Positions 10,707-25,700 of a DNA stretch of 64,000 nucleotides are shown here, piece after piece. The DNA is from Phoronis australis. Its lineage: Eukaryota > Phoronida > Phoronidae. Position 1 is the stretch's first letter. Each line of letters starts with the position of its first letter. The stretch covers positions 598,852-662,851 of the forward strand of contig NMRA01000215.1 in NCBI GenBank assembly GCA_002633005.1, in the 5' to 3' direction. The notes under the pieces were generated by a model. The model ran no database searches and was not told the origin of the DNA. It saw only the letters and a list, made by a program, of their open reading frames with translations. The position numbers were made by a program, and so were the translations under genes.

Positions 10707-13700
10707 GTGAGTTTAGAACAGTGCGTGTCTTGCCAAGTGGACGGTAATTACGCTGAGATTACATATTACGGCAGGACTTCTTAAAATCCTCTTATGTGCT
10801 CAACACGATCTTAACTCATCGGCCTCTTCAAATAGCCAGATTTGCCACTTCAATCTATCGATGGTACTTTATTCTGTTACACGGATTGTAATTACCCACG
10901 GGTCCTTCATTATTTTCAAGTGTTGTTTGACATTAATACATAACTCTCAATTGACAGACATTGTAGACTCCCGGCGGCGCGGCAGAAAGAGAACGCGGGA
11001 AACGCGTTTAGAAATATAATAATTCCCACATTTGCTAGATTTTGCAATTATTAAGGAATTTGACGTGTAACTGTGTTATTCAACATCAAAACATTTCATT
11101 ATTAATTTATTTTTGTCATGCGATTAATTAGTTGCTTCCTATCACTAATTTTGATAAAATCATTCCTTAATTCAGCTGTTTAGTTTGATTCGTTTTGTTG
11201 TTCACGGATTGCTCGCGCGGACGTGCACGTCCCAAAAGTTGGCGTAGGCTACCAACTGAATGCGGGCTAAACGCCATTGTGTCTACAGAGTTTTAAACCA
11301 TTTCCTATAATTGCCGAGAAATTCAGACGTCATGATTTTATATTATTTCCAACGTACCACTAGCAACCGTTACATAATTAATCGAAAATATCACCACTGT
11401 TATGGTCGCATCGTGGTTGCCCAATTAACAGTGTAAAATTACTTCGCGTTTCAGTGTCAGCTGCTACCGAAACTACACGTAGGTGCAATCTTGACAAACA
11501 TTTTGAGCCTGTAGAACTCCCGAAAATGTCCAATTTTAGTTAACTTCGGAAAATCTCAGAAATGGGTGATGGGATTCAAATGAAACCTTCGGATGCTATG
11601 GTTTCTGCAGTGTTCGCCCAAATGCGTTTAATAATTGCTTCTAAATTTATTCGCTTTTGCAGGAGGGGTTGTCAAAATTAAGTATTTTATGATTTTTGAC
11701 AAAGTGAAGTTACATAAATTAGAAACGAAATAACAAATTAGAAGACTGTAAGATATGTTTGCGATTTCATCTTGAACATTTAAATCAAGCGAATTTCGGT
11801 CATTTTATGGACACCGTTGTTTTGCTATGATTTAACTTTTCTGTTTGTGAAGCTGTGCACGAGATTGGACACAAACCTAATACTATAGGATTTTTGCTTT
11901 CAGAAAATACACTTTTCTTGAGTTAAACTTGATAGGTTTGATAATTGGCGTAATGCACAAGCTTATCGATAAGGTGTTAAATATCCTTGAGGTGAACAGA
12001 GTTGTAGCTTGAAACTCTGCACAAAAACTAAGAGACACAAAAGATGCATGGCCAACGGTTTTCCATCGCTGAGGTCTCGATAAACCTAATCTGACATCAA
12101 CACGTCACGGCATGCGTGTGTGATTCCACCCCATCGACCGTCTACTTGGTTACGGTGTGGATTCTGACTAGATTCCCCACGAATTGGTGTTTTCAAGTGC
12201 TAAAAGGACAAGTCATTTTTGTGACAATCATTTAGGGGGTGGCATCTTGAGAATATTGCAGGATTATAAAAACAAATTTGGCAAGCTATAAACATTTTCT
12301 TTTTTCCTCTGGTAAAACTGCAATTTTAACCCGTTTAAGAGGCTAAACTTTATTCATCCACCGATCATTTTGAATTCTAGCAGACTTGGAAGGCTTTAGA
12401 AGTAAACTGCAGATGTGATCACTTCAAATTCTTCTAATTTAAATTACTTTCTCATCACGCTGCTGGTGTACGTACAGGTACATTATGGAAAGCACGACAT
12501 TTTGAACATTATCAACATTTTCATTAATTATCAGTGGCGGACCTAGGAGACCATAACGGGGGACGCCCAATATGTTGCCTCGGGGAATTGGGCAAACCGC
12601 TTTTTGCCCGAAAGTCGCGGGGCTCGACATGTGGACCCTCCGTTCAGGAAACCTATCGGCTATCGGTGGACTAAAGAAAAACGGGATCGCGATTGCTCTG
12701 GGATCTGAGCCCCCCCCTCATCCCCTACCCCCCTGGGCCCCCCAAATCCGCCTATGATTATACAACATTACAACATTACCACTTGGTAACTATAAATTGT
12801 ACCACCAAATGATATCGGACAATGGATTTTTTAAGCTTTAGCTTCCCAGAAAATAAAATAATAAAGAACCCGGCCAAGGATAAAACATAGCTATTGTAAT
12901 TTGTTAAGACTAATACAGAAATATGGGGATTAAGACAAACATACTATTTTCGGTTTTACTGTTAATGAAACTGTCATGAGCATACAAATGACTATAGAAA
13001 ACTATTAATTACTAGTTCGGCAATTTTTGGTATAGAATAAAGTAGTGAAATATAAACAGAGTTCGCGGATTAACATCACAGAAAATGAGATCAGCACTTT
13101 ATTGACACAGAAATGTCTGACGTGTGAAATGAAGTTTGAATCTTACAAAATGTGCATTACCTGGCCAAATCTGTGGTCTGCCTTAGTGCGTTTTGTGCGA
13201 TTGTATGCGACAGCTCTCCTTTCTTCGACTTTCTGATGCGCGAAAATATCTTCACTTCCATTGTCAACCTTTGTATTCTAGTAATACGAACAACAGTAAT
13301 ACACAAAAGTACCAACGCATTGTACATGTATATCAAAACAAATTGTTATTTTATTCCGAACACCAAGTTACTGTACAACGCGACGTAATATCTGCTGTGT
13401 GATTTTTTCTGTTAAGCCGAATGTACTACTGCTGCCCATCGGGACTAGGAAGTTAGAATATGTTGTGAGAACAGGTCAGTTTTGATTTTTTACTGATGAA
13501 ACTTCTCAGCAACATGCAACTTGTGACTTCATCGCAATACACTTGCATGTACTGTATCGCTAGACTGGAACTCCCTTTTCATTGTATTACTCATAAATAA
13601 GCTAATTACACGAGCCTATTAGTCCATTAGAGAACCGTAACAACACTCGTTTAGAAAAAAGATACGCGCAATTAACACGCAAAGAATCAGTTGCATACGA

Positions 13701-16700
13701 CCTTAAGTCAAAGCGGTCACAAACCCGCCTTACGTCACAAAACCAACTTGTGATTTAGATCACTTACCGTTAAGAAATTGGTTACAAATTTGTCCTTGGT
13801 TAATTAGGAGGTGATTTCAGATCCTCGAAAGAGCTGGCAGGCTGTTATTGCTTGAGACCAATCTCTACAAGTTGACTTGTCACGGCGTGTCATTGTCTAG
13901 ATCACTCTCTACAAGTTGACTTGTCACGGCGTGTCATTGTCTAGATCACGATCTCAAGGAATAACGACCAGCCAGTTCTTTGCAAACTTAGTAATTACTG
14001 CTCAACTGAGACACTAACAAGTTGAGACTAATTTCATTGAGGGTAAGTGGTTAAATCAAAAGTTCGCTTGTGCGACTGAACGCTGGTTTACAACAGCTTT
14101 AAAATTGCGGAAAACGCGAATGTCCTCTATTTTCAAAGTACAGTAGCGACAGTTGTCGTCGAACAGGTTGGGCAAATTTGTCCATTTGTAAACATGGACA
14201 TCCGTTGAGTTATACTCTAAATATGCTGTTTATTTTTCCAACGTCAACCAGAATATTGGAAATAAATTGAAACTATTTAGTTTCACGGGTGTTAAGAAAA
14301 CAGTCTGAGGTGGTGTTAAAAGATATATTTTGAAAGACACAAATCGCGACTTGTTAGTCGAATCCATTGTATATTTTCTAATCTCTCTTGTGCCTGAAGG
14401 CTTTCGTCTGTTCGACTGTACCGGCGGTTGCAATTAGGCACGCTAAAAAGAAAACAAACTCGAGAAATTACAGGACACCATCTTGTTTTCGAAAATGTCG
14501 CGTATATCTTTGTAATCCCAAAGCAGATGAAATAAGAAAATCCCTCAAGTTCATTTTCATCTTTTCATTTAGGTTGTCCACAGGCTGTGTACGGTTTATT
14601 CTCTTGTTTCAAGTTTGCTTGGCACACATTGCCTTGACTGTTGGTTGGTAGATCGCTAGAAACATTGCGCACTTGTAATAAAGATTTCAGACTGGAGAAA
14701 GGAAAGTGTGAATGCAAGCCAGCCAACAAGCTATGTTCTAAAAACTCCTGTTCATTACTTCAGATTGAGTATGAATATTTTGCCTTCCGTAAATAAATCA
14801 TACATGTTTTATGAAGCTACATAGTAGTGCAGATGTTTGTAACTCCCAAGCTAGGCCACAACAAGTGACGTGACTGACAATTTATCAGAATTTGTGGGCA
14901 ATGCCAAACCACAAAAATGAGCCAAATGTTCTCCAGCATAGCGATAGGACTGACAACTTATATAGACAGAGTTTCTCAGAGGCAAGAATCTCGGAAAGGA
15001 AGCCCGTGTGATCACGCAGCTTCGCATGCAATACATGGCGATATCTCACGAAGTCTTGCGCTGGGTCCATGTAACGCACCCCCTGTAAAACCTCGGGTAT
15101 TCGTAGCGGAATTTCACATCTGGTCATGTGCGGACGTCAGTCATACGGCAAGTCATGTGACGTTCAAAATATGGAATGGTTGGTTGTATGACTGAAGTCG
15201 CACACGCGCAGTTATCAAGCATCTCGAGGGAAAATTTGAGGCTACAAAATATCTGAGGTCGTCCGAATTGTAACAAGTATGGAACTTATGTAAGGTGATG
15301 AAAACATGAGTCCTAAGCGGACAGCAAGATAACAGTTAAGACAGGCAGCAAGATAACAGTTAAGACAGGCGTGGAGAGTTAGAATATCCATTCCCAAACA
15401 CGTACGTTTCGGACTAAGCCGCCCTCCCAAAATGCTTAAATGATTCCCTGCTTTAATGATACGAATCTTTATTTTGAAGTATAGGAGAATCTGGAGGAAA
15501 AGTTCCTTTTACAACCGTGTGGACTGTTTGCCACAAGAAAGGGCGCAAAATGCGAATGTGCGTTAAACCGATCATGCACGCATTCGTTATCTTCCTGTTT
15601 TTCACCTCGCAGCGATACCACGTAACAAAAATCACATCAGCATTGTTCAAATCATAACTTTTTTCAAAATGGCCTATATTCCTTTAATTATCATACTGAA
15701 TCAGATTTCTGCTATCAACGGTGTCCTTAGTTTCCTGTTTTGTTCGTCGAGGATAGGGCCTTTCCATTGTATAAAGTTGTTAAAGTAAAACCATCAAACA
15801 GGCTGAACAAAAATAACCGAGACAAAAACAGAAAGTAAACTGTTGTGGCAGCTTGGTGGTGCATTCTTTATGCTTATTGGCAGACCTGTCAGATATCGCT
15901 ATTTATTGGCTTGACAAGATAAAGAAAAATGAACGACTTCTGATTGAGCGAGTCTGCTTAGTTCAACTTGTTAAACCGAGAATCAGTGACAGGAGGTATT
16001 TTTACTGGAGATTTTGTAACGTAAGAAAAAACACGAAAGAGTGTATTAATAGAAAAGCGTACCATTTAGTAAAAACAAACATGTCATTTCGGCACTGAAT
16101 GTTAAACAGCATAGTTCATAATTTTACCCTCACCTGAGAGAATCAACTAAATTTGTGAACTGAAAACTATATTTTTTAAAACTGAAAACCGAAATTGAAA
16201 ATGTGAAACAACTTTTGAGATAAATGCATTGTGTGTTGATGTCAATGGCCGTCCATTGTTGTATTAAAAATTAAGCCAAACTTTGAGACTTTGTCGATAA
16301 AGTTTTGTTAGACCTTATCCACACAAATATAGTGAGATTAGAAAGACAGCAGAATTTGATTTCATGTTAATCTGTCATTAAATGGGTCACGTGACCATCT
16401 CTTTTATATTAACATTCGGTAAAAAAGAAAGTTCATTCATAATAAAACAACGGTATCAATAATATGACCAAATTTCTTGATATAAATGATAAAGATGAAA
16501 ACTCATAAACACTTTTACAATTTTCCAATCTATCATTTCGTTGTCGATTTACACAACTTTTCCCCACAAGAATCACAGAAGTCCCTCCTACAAAGGCGGA
16601 GTCGCTTGAAAACAATTCTTAACAGCGTTTTGGAGAGCAATGCATCAAACACAATATCAGCCATTCTGAAATAAGATTTTCTGGTGATAGCCTGAACATG

Positions 16701-19700
16701 GTCATTTTCCACGGTCGTATATGAACTTCAGTGTTAAATCAATTAGTTTCTTCCTAAAATTAGGTGCAATTTTCATTACAGCCATATTTTTATATATTTA
16801 TCGTTAATATTAAACTACGGCATGTACTTCGGGAGATTGCGTGTGTACAATATACTGACAGCCAGTGTGACTATTACCTGGGGACGTGTTCCAAAGCGTC
16901 GAAGTTGTACGTAGTCAACTGGACGCACGCCTTGCAAAACGAGGATAACATTGTGGTCTAGAGATTGTACTGCATGAATTGTATAAATACTGGTAATACC
17001 ATGTTGTGCGTACACTCAAAACAATTTTGCACCCTTTCTTAGAACGCATATTCACACGACTTGAGCTGAGGGCTGTAACATTTCGCTAATCCAAAGTTCT
17101 AATATCTGATCTTCGTTGTCTATTTCGTTATACATGTATTGCAAAGTATAATTTAAAGATACATTTACTCTTTGATTTACAAAAACCAGACTAAAACATA
17201 CGATGAGTTCCGTTGGTCAAAATATTTCACTAAAATATTAACATTTCATAATTATCCGTACTATTTGTGTTCTCCTCATTCTACTATTAATTTTTAAAAA
17301 GATTTCTAAAGGGTGGGGGTATTTTAGGGGAAACCTAATTAAATGGCGGTAATTGAGTGAGTGCATATAATGAGGCACATGTCACTCACTACGGTCGCCA
17401 TTTTAGTTGGTGATGAACAACAACAACGAAAATTAAACTAAAATTGATAATTGATAATAAAATCAATTAAGTTACTTTAAAAGTGTTTGTAGTTGTGTTA
17501 AATGAACATTATTTGGACTTACGCTTTGGCTGAATTAACATGCAATAAAGTAAAAAAATGCTTGAAAATGTAAAGCTTTTGAATTTCTATGTCACACTCG
17601 AAATATGATTGACAGTCGTTTTTAAATTAATTTCTCCGGGCTTGACATTTTAACATAGCCGCAAGTGACCCCTTGCGGAAGAACCACTTATCTAAAAGTG
17701 GCCTACGGTTTGGATGGGCGTGGTCGAATTTTCAACTGATTGACAAACATTCTTCGACCTAATGAAATTATGACATATACATTGACAATGAAAAAGCACT
17801 TTTAACACGTTGTATCTCTTGTAGAACCCAATTTACAGCTTGCTTTTATGGGGGACACTATTTATTATAATGAATGCGTGTTAACTCTTTTTAATTTTGT
17901 CGGGGATAAGCACAATGACTAGAACAGCAAAACAACATGTTGACTTTTAATGGAAGCGGGATAGTTGATAAATTTATTTATGAATTGATGTATGGGATGT
18001 TATGTGATTGCGTGGATGAGTTAGTGAGTGTGTGAATGATATTATGATATTCTAGTCCCGTGTCATGTTTTCAACAATACCATTTTGTATTTTAAAGTGT
18101 TTAATTTTCAATAAATCGTTGAAAAAAAATCTTCTTTCTGCTAATACATACAAAATCTCTATTCTCGTTTACGTTATGTGGGAGTATTTGGCGAACCCTT
18201 TGGTTGTAGAGGAAGTACTTTGTTATTTACAGGTTGCGTTAACTAATGTAAAAAGTGGTTAACAAATTCACTCCGTTATAGGATTCAGTCTACTCTGACT
18301 TTCGGTCGGCCCTCTATGCTTATTACTTTCTCATTGTCGTTTTACAAAGCCCGAGGCTACCATTTCAAATAATTTCCTATCATCATTAAAGCACTTAGTC
18401 ACGTCTGTTATTGGCTTTTTATGTTCACTTAATTTTTGGTAGGCATTTAATTGTGGTCACACGCCGGACTGTTTAGATCGTCCACTTGTAAAGTGTCCTT
18501 TTATTGGCGATACCTAACGGGTAATTGCAGTTTCAATTGTAATTGGGGTACTCAACAAAGATCATTGACTTATCCTGTTATTTTTTCAGGCGTCGTGAGT
18601 TAAAATTTAATAGCACTCAAGGCAATTTAAAGTGAAACTTAGCTGAAAATTGGGACTACGGCTTTATACTGACGACCAGCCTGTGTTGAAGATTTTTCTC
18701 TAAAAGAAAATATTTAAATGTTTAGCATCGTCTCAGACAAAAGATGTTTAAAGTGAAATTGATCGCGGGTATTAGCGTTCATTCATTGTTTGCCCTCCGT
18801 TAAATCCCATATAGTGTTTGAATGACGATGTTTGCTTATGAATTATTCGACTAAGTGGCGACAGAGGATAGCAGTTTGACCGACGGAGAGTGTACGGTCT
18901 GATAAGACTCGTCGACTCCAGTCGGTGACAGGCAGATCGGTGATGGACGACCGAGCCCTTACCTGTTCGACGACTGAAGCAGGTGCTACGCGCAGACGGC
19001 ACGCGATTCATTTATGGGACTGTCGCTAACTCGTGAACATGGCTTTATGTTTTCGGACTTCCTACGGTGGGTAGATTTGTCAATAGTGTGCAACAGTAGG
19101 CTAAATAAAATTATATTTTTCCTTGATAGTTTGCTTGTACAGTGTATGTATAAGAGCATTGATAACCGACTAAAACGATTACCGTAATCCATTTTGTTTT
19201 TTATTTTTTAATAGTTGTGACTAAGGCATTAAAACGATTTCTTTTCATGTTGTCTTACATATCGCGGAAAGTTCAAGTGCAGAGATTAATGGAATCATAA
19301 AGTTATGCAATTTCCCTTGATGAACACCTTGTTGATTTTAATTTCAAATATAATGTGATGACAATGAAATATCCGTAAACATTAATATGATAACTACTAT
19401 TAACCTTAAATAAATATTTTTATTTTCCTTTGTGCAATGTGGTTTTCAAATCATTATGAATATCTTTTAGTAGGATTAAAGAGTCCAAATGAAGTAGTAT
19501 AAAGTCGTGTAATATAACCTGAAGTAAAATTGATTATTGAGAATCAATATTACATCCACGCGAACAATTGAATTTATGATGCAATATTCTTAAAAAATAT
19601 TGTTGTTAAAACACAACGTTAATTAACGATCCAACGTCACGTGAATTGAGGTCACGTATAAAACGTAAAAATGCCCCCGTCAAACTATGGATTAAGAAAA

Positions 19701-22700
19701 TTATTGATAAGAAATCTAGTGAAGCAGATTTTTATTAATGCGTTGCACTGGATGTTTAATATGGATTACATTTATCTCATTTCATGTTGTGTTTGACTAA
19801 AGTCTGGGTAAACCAAGAAGGGAATTAATTAGGATATTTAACGACAGACATATATCATCCGCCTGTCTTCCATTCAGTTAGTGGTAGCGAGCGTTATTTT
19901 TTGTTTTGTGTTAGATCGTTTGTAATTAAGCTTTCCTCAACAGCATGTATTGCTGTTAAATTTTTTAAATATTAAACGGCAATTAACGTATAAGCATATC
20001 CACGGTAACCAATTATTAATTCAGACCTTATGCAATTTAAGTCACCGTACATGTGGGTATTTAGACCCATCCTACTGCACGTGAACTTGCGCCTACATCC
20101 GGAATTATGCACGTGCGGTTACATGTGAAACATTTAGCTGAATATTTGCTGACGTTGCGTTGTATTCAATTTAACAATATCTATTGGTACAAATTTTAAG
20201 AATAGTTAAGCACACACTTGAAGGTGTGCAAGGAATAGTCGTGGTTTAGTGAAGCTAGTTCGCATGCGGCTAAATGCGATTCAACGCTTAAAGGTGAATT
20301 TTGTCCTGTTTAGCTGGCTAAGAAACGAAACTATAATTAGGTCTTTTACTCTCATAAAATCGTATCATAATATTCCTGATCGCGGCAGGCTTACGTTTCC
20401 GTCACGTGAATCACGTCACGTGCAATAAGCACACGCACCATTGTTGAATTCGCAGTTTTAATTTTGGACAATGCCAATAATTTCTGAAGCGTTTACCTGA
20501 GTCGTTGTTTTTACGATGTTTTTGTTAGTAACGGAAGAATAATAATATGACGATAAGGAATAACATGAGTTCGAAATTATGGCGGTAAAAGGTCTTGTAC
20601 CATTTCCGGTTTTACCCAGCTCAATAGGGTTAAATGCAGATCATACCGGTATGAATAATAATTTGCACTTTTTGAACCGGTCGAATATGTGAAGATATAT
20701 TGTTCGTTTTATTGCAAAACACTGCAGCGTGGGTACTGTATAGCTTCAATATCATGGCAATTTAATTTTGTTTTAACTTGAAGACACTATATGAGCATAC
20801 CTATTGTCACTGCAGACAAAGTGTCATTGTCAAGTGGAGTCAGTATAATGTCACATATGGGAGTGAGAAAAACGGATCAGCTGATGGGATGTCTTAAAAT
20901 AATAACTCAAGTTCGACATACGTCCGCAATATAACGAATTGTGTCAAAAGGTTCGTTTCCAGAAATCAATAGCGAAGGAAAATAGGAAATCCTTTTCATT
21001 TATCTTACAATTATGTTACCTTAATATCGAATGCGTTTCCGAACGAATGCTTCATTGGCGCACCTCAACGGGGTAAAATATGAGACGGTCAAACATTATT
21101 TGGTCTAAACAAGGAGTATCTAGCATCAAGAATATTGTGCTGTTGGTTGGAATCAATTGGCATTCTTCAATTATCGAAACATTAATCACTTCTTAAATTA
21201 TTCTACAATTTTATAGTCATCTAGTAAACATGCACAGCACGTGTAGCTCATGAAGGTATTAAATTGTGCTTAAAATCTCACTGAATATCAGAAATGCTTA
21301 TAATGGAATTAAGCTGTTTTTCACACCCTTCTACAAGTATCTTTTGCGCGTGGATTTTTTAGAAATTCCCCAGACCTGTAGTCGATTAATCCCGAATACA
21401 CTTGGGTGTCTTCACCGTTTGTTCAACTGACTATTTCTCCTGGAAAATTAATGATTTTAGTTTCAACTTTTTATTTGAATATTTTTTTCTAAATGGAAAC
21501 TGAAACATTTACTCTCACAGTCACACCTTCCGGCACTGCTTGGCTTAACTTTGCAGTCACGTGAATCTATAATGGTTTTACAATCAACAAAAATACATAA
21601 TTTTAAAAAAAATCTGTCCTATGTTAACGAATACTTCATTATATACAATAGCCCGACTGAAATTTGATTTTACTTAGGTATCTTCTAGTGCTTACCAGTC
21701 GTCTTATAAATAACTAAGTGCCAACAGAAACACTTCAAATATTTGTTGCTTGTATAGCCGAAATCTATCATTCAGAAAAAGCGATGTTATTTTTAATTAG
21801 TCATTCTAAACAATAATCTCAAACCTCTTGTGAATAATTTTGAAATGTAGATTGACGGAACGTACAGAGAAAATTATTTTTCTTCTCAAATTAACGAACA
21901 ATGCATATTTTTATGACCATCTCTTCATGAATTGAAACAAGTAATCTTGTTCATAAATCAATAAGTAACGCAATGATTACCATTTTAATGGTACCTTTTG
22001 AGACACAGTTGTATTCCTGACCATGCGCATTTATGCCCATAAAGGAACACTTCGTGTTTACTCTTCATGAGCACACCCAGCCTTCAATATGGGGGGGGGG
22101 TCGAATTCCTGACGTTGTGGAACTTTTGCTAACAAAAGAGCGGGCGGACTACAAAAAAAAACAAAAAAAAAAACGGGAGCACCACTGTAAAGTGCGCGTT
22201 TGCGCTAATTTAGTGAACTTTTGTCCCATTTTCTCAGACTTTTTGTCTCTCAGGGGGAGGACCTTTTTGCCCACTTCGCCAAATGGGGGCTCCTTCGAGC
22301 CCCCCTCCCCCTCCCCCTGGGTGCGCGCATGACGTATCGCGATGACCCCGAAAAACTTAAGAAACCGGTAATCAGGCAAGATTTGGCAAGACTTTTGTTG
22401 TATACGTGACGCACATAGTTCGTCAGACCACTCGATTTCAGTTGAAACTAAAAACTTGGGTCAAATATTGTTGATAAAGTGCTGTGAATAAACAGGAATT
22501 TATCAGAAAAGTTCACTTTGTTAAAGAACTTTTAAAGATTAGAGATGTGTACTATTAGTTAGCCGAGTCCGTGCGTTATTTCAACGAAGACCTCTTCCAA
22601 GCTAGAGACGCCTCTCTTGACAGAAAATCACCACGGCAACGCGCGTGCAGGTTTACGAGGCAGGCCATTGGTTTTGCGATGTAGGTGCCAAACTGTGGAA

Positions 22701-25700
22701 AGTGAAATACTTTTTGCGCAAGCTTCTGTGTGCGATAATACATCTACTTCGTAACCCAACACTGGCGTGCATTATCTTACTGACATCTGGTCAGAGTTAT
22801 CTCCACATGTAACCACATGCCATATTTTCAGACCAAAAAAATCGTACCATTATCATTAAATTTTATTATCGGGCATCAAAAGCAATTCCAAGTGACCATC
22901 TACACAATGCAGTCCCACAGTGACACGAACGTAATCGTCTGAGCAGGCAATGGATATGTAGAACCCCAGCGATACTTACACATATCTTCTACTATGTCGT
23001 ATGGGGTTGTGTACGTTGCATCTCTCTCACGTTCTTTGTCACGTTACAACCATGGCCAGATTCATTTTTGTGCGTAAAATTTACAAAAAAAAAAAAAACA
23101 AAAAAACATACGGTTGTTGATTCCAACAGCATTCGACGGTATTTCCCGAGGATTCCACAGGCAAAGCCCGTGTATTCAAAGGAAGAGCAAGTAAACAAAC
23201 ATTGGAAAATTAGAAGCTGTTTTAAAAACACGAAAACTACATAAAATTTACAATCATTTAGAAAATCTTATTCTGTTTTCATAGTCTATCAATGGCCTCG
23301 TTTATAAATTTAAGTCGTGTCTAGAAGTATATTTCGCCGAACTCTTTTGAGCCACGTCGTGAAACCGGTTCCAACGTATAATTGTACAGATTATGACCAT
23401 GCAAAGTTAAGTTGCAATGCCTTGCTTGTGCTTTGATTCGGTAATACAATTGCGAGCTCATTATATATATTACAATTTTAAGGATTTAAACTTTGAACTT
23501 TAAATACTCATACGACATATTACTTTATTATGTGTGCGCACTCACGAAATGTCTCAGGTTTGACGTCGTTGTTTGGATAATTTTGGGTTTAGGCGTCAAG
23601 CAGGTATCAGCCAGAGCACCACCAAGTGGTTGACCACACGGCGCTTTTGACAATCAGGCTTCATGTCGTAAAATTTTCAATCTTTATTTAAAAATATTCT
23701 TTGTCGAGCTTTTTACAGACTCACGAAATGTCCTTGATTTCCGCGACATGTTTATCAGTTCTTGGCGTTTCTACAAGCTGGTCTCACCTTGTGCGATATG
23801 AAATACATGTACGCTCCTTTGCAGCGTGCTTATGTAGTGACTATCTGAAGTAATGCGTCATGTAGAATGCAGAAATAAACAAGGTAACACATGTTGGCTT
23901 TCGTAGCTGACGCACCATTCATGAGCACAAAACCTTGACCGCAACGCCACCTCTCAGACGCTTTGTTGGTGTCGCACCTAGTTCTCTTGTTACAACATCC
24001 GTAAACAATTTGTTTCGTACCCCTGTGGAGTGTTAGTTTCCTGACACAACTGTCCACCTGGTTGGCTCCTGGCGCCCGGACGCAGGTCAACGCCCAGAAA
24101 ACGCCTGCCATGTGGCCTGTTGTGTGAGTTAATTGTGACGCCGTCTCTGACGGAAATTTGTGGACAGACATTGTATTACATAACGCGTGCACTGTAATGG
24201 GGTAGAGCTGGAAAGCGATACCAGAGAGTGAGAAATGAATATTGCGGAGAAAGCCTCACTTGATTGTCTCAGAAACTTATGACATTTCACCTCTCTAGTA
24301 TTATTTCTTCACCTAGTACTGCCTAGTACTGTGGGTTTCCAGACTCGGGCGTGTGTATTTCAAGCCTTATAGAGGGCGTTGGAATAATACGTCAAGTTCG
24401 AAGTTTGTTACAAGTTATGGTTGAATAAATGCTTGGTTCTAAAGAGCTGTGTGTAACTGTGCGTGTGTCTGTCACCTATGACCCGCAATAGCGTGCAGAG
24501 GTTTGGTGATGCCCTGGGCGATATATATTTGATGTCCATCTCTTTACGTAGATGCATGGACCCTAGTAATAAGAACAGTAAAAAAGATGAAACTCAAAAT
24601 AGAAACTTTATTTAGTTTAACTGCAAATCAGTCACAATTTCAAAAGTTTATTCATAGTGATTGGATGCCCTCGATGTGGAGATCCAGGGCTCGACATAAC
24701 GAGCTGCAGGTCGCATTTGCGACCTGAAATTTGGAAATGCGAGCTGAGATTTTTGTCAGCTCATATAAAGTCGCAAAATGCGACCTGGAATTTCCAACGA
24801 ATGCGAGCTGAGTTTTTACACTTCTAAACAGATACCTGGCAAATACACAGCAGCTCTTGTTAATCCGACCGTTATTTGGTTGTTGCCAAATACAAGTTCA
24901 AAAGAACCCTAACCGAGAACATGCCTCGATCCCGATGACTTGTAAGCAAGTCGCGTGAACATGGGATATGCAGAATCGATCTTTGACGCGTTTCATTGGC
25001 TAACACNATAAAATTTACAATCATTTAGAAAATCTTATTCTGTTTTCATATTCTATCAATGGCCTCGTTTATAAATTTAAGTCGTGTCTAGAAGTATATT
25101 TCGCCGAACTCTTTTGAGCCACGTCGTGAAACCGGTTCCAACGTATAATTGTACAGATTATGACCAAGCAATGTTAAGTTGCAATGCCTTGCTTGTGCTT
25201 TGATTCGGTAATACAATTGCGAGCTCATTATATATATTACAATTTTAAGGATTTAAACTTTGAACTTTAAATACTCATACGACACATTACTTTATTATGT
25301 GTGCACACTCACGAAATGTCTCAGGTTTGACGTCGTTGTTTGGATAATTTTGGGTTTAGGCGTCAAGCAGGTATCAGCCAGAGCTCCACCTAGTGGTTGA
25401 CCACACCGGGCGGCGCTTTTGACAATCGGGCTTCATGTCGTAAAATTTTCTTGATTTAAAAATATTCTTTGTCGAGCTTTTTTACAGACTCACGAAATGT
25501 CCTTGATTTCCACCACATGTTTATCAGTTCTTGGCGTTTCGACAAGGTGGTCTCACCTTGTGCGATATGAAATACATGTACGCTCCTTTGCAGCGTGCTT
25601 ATGTAGTGACTATCTGAAGTAATGCGTCATGTAGAATGCAGAAATAAATAAGGTAACACATGTTGGCTTTCGTAGCTGACGCACCATTCATGAGCACAAA

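Noticed and set aside
23830-24192. 120-codon minus-strand frame, open again in the duplicate at 25599-25961
   Set aside because: The conserved opening looked interesting, but all five residue-level differences between the copies are amino-acid changing and I saw no offsetting silent changes. There is no known domain, and the two copies are probably alleles. This does not support coding.
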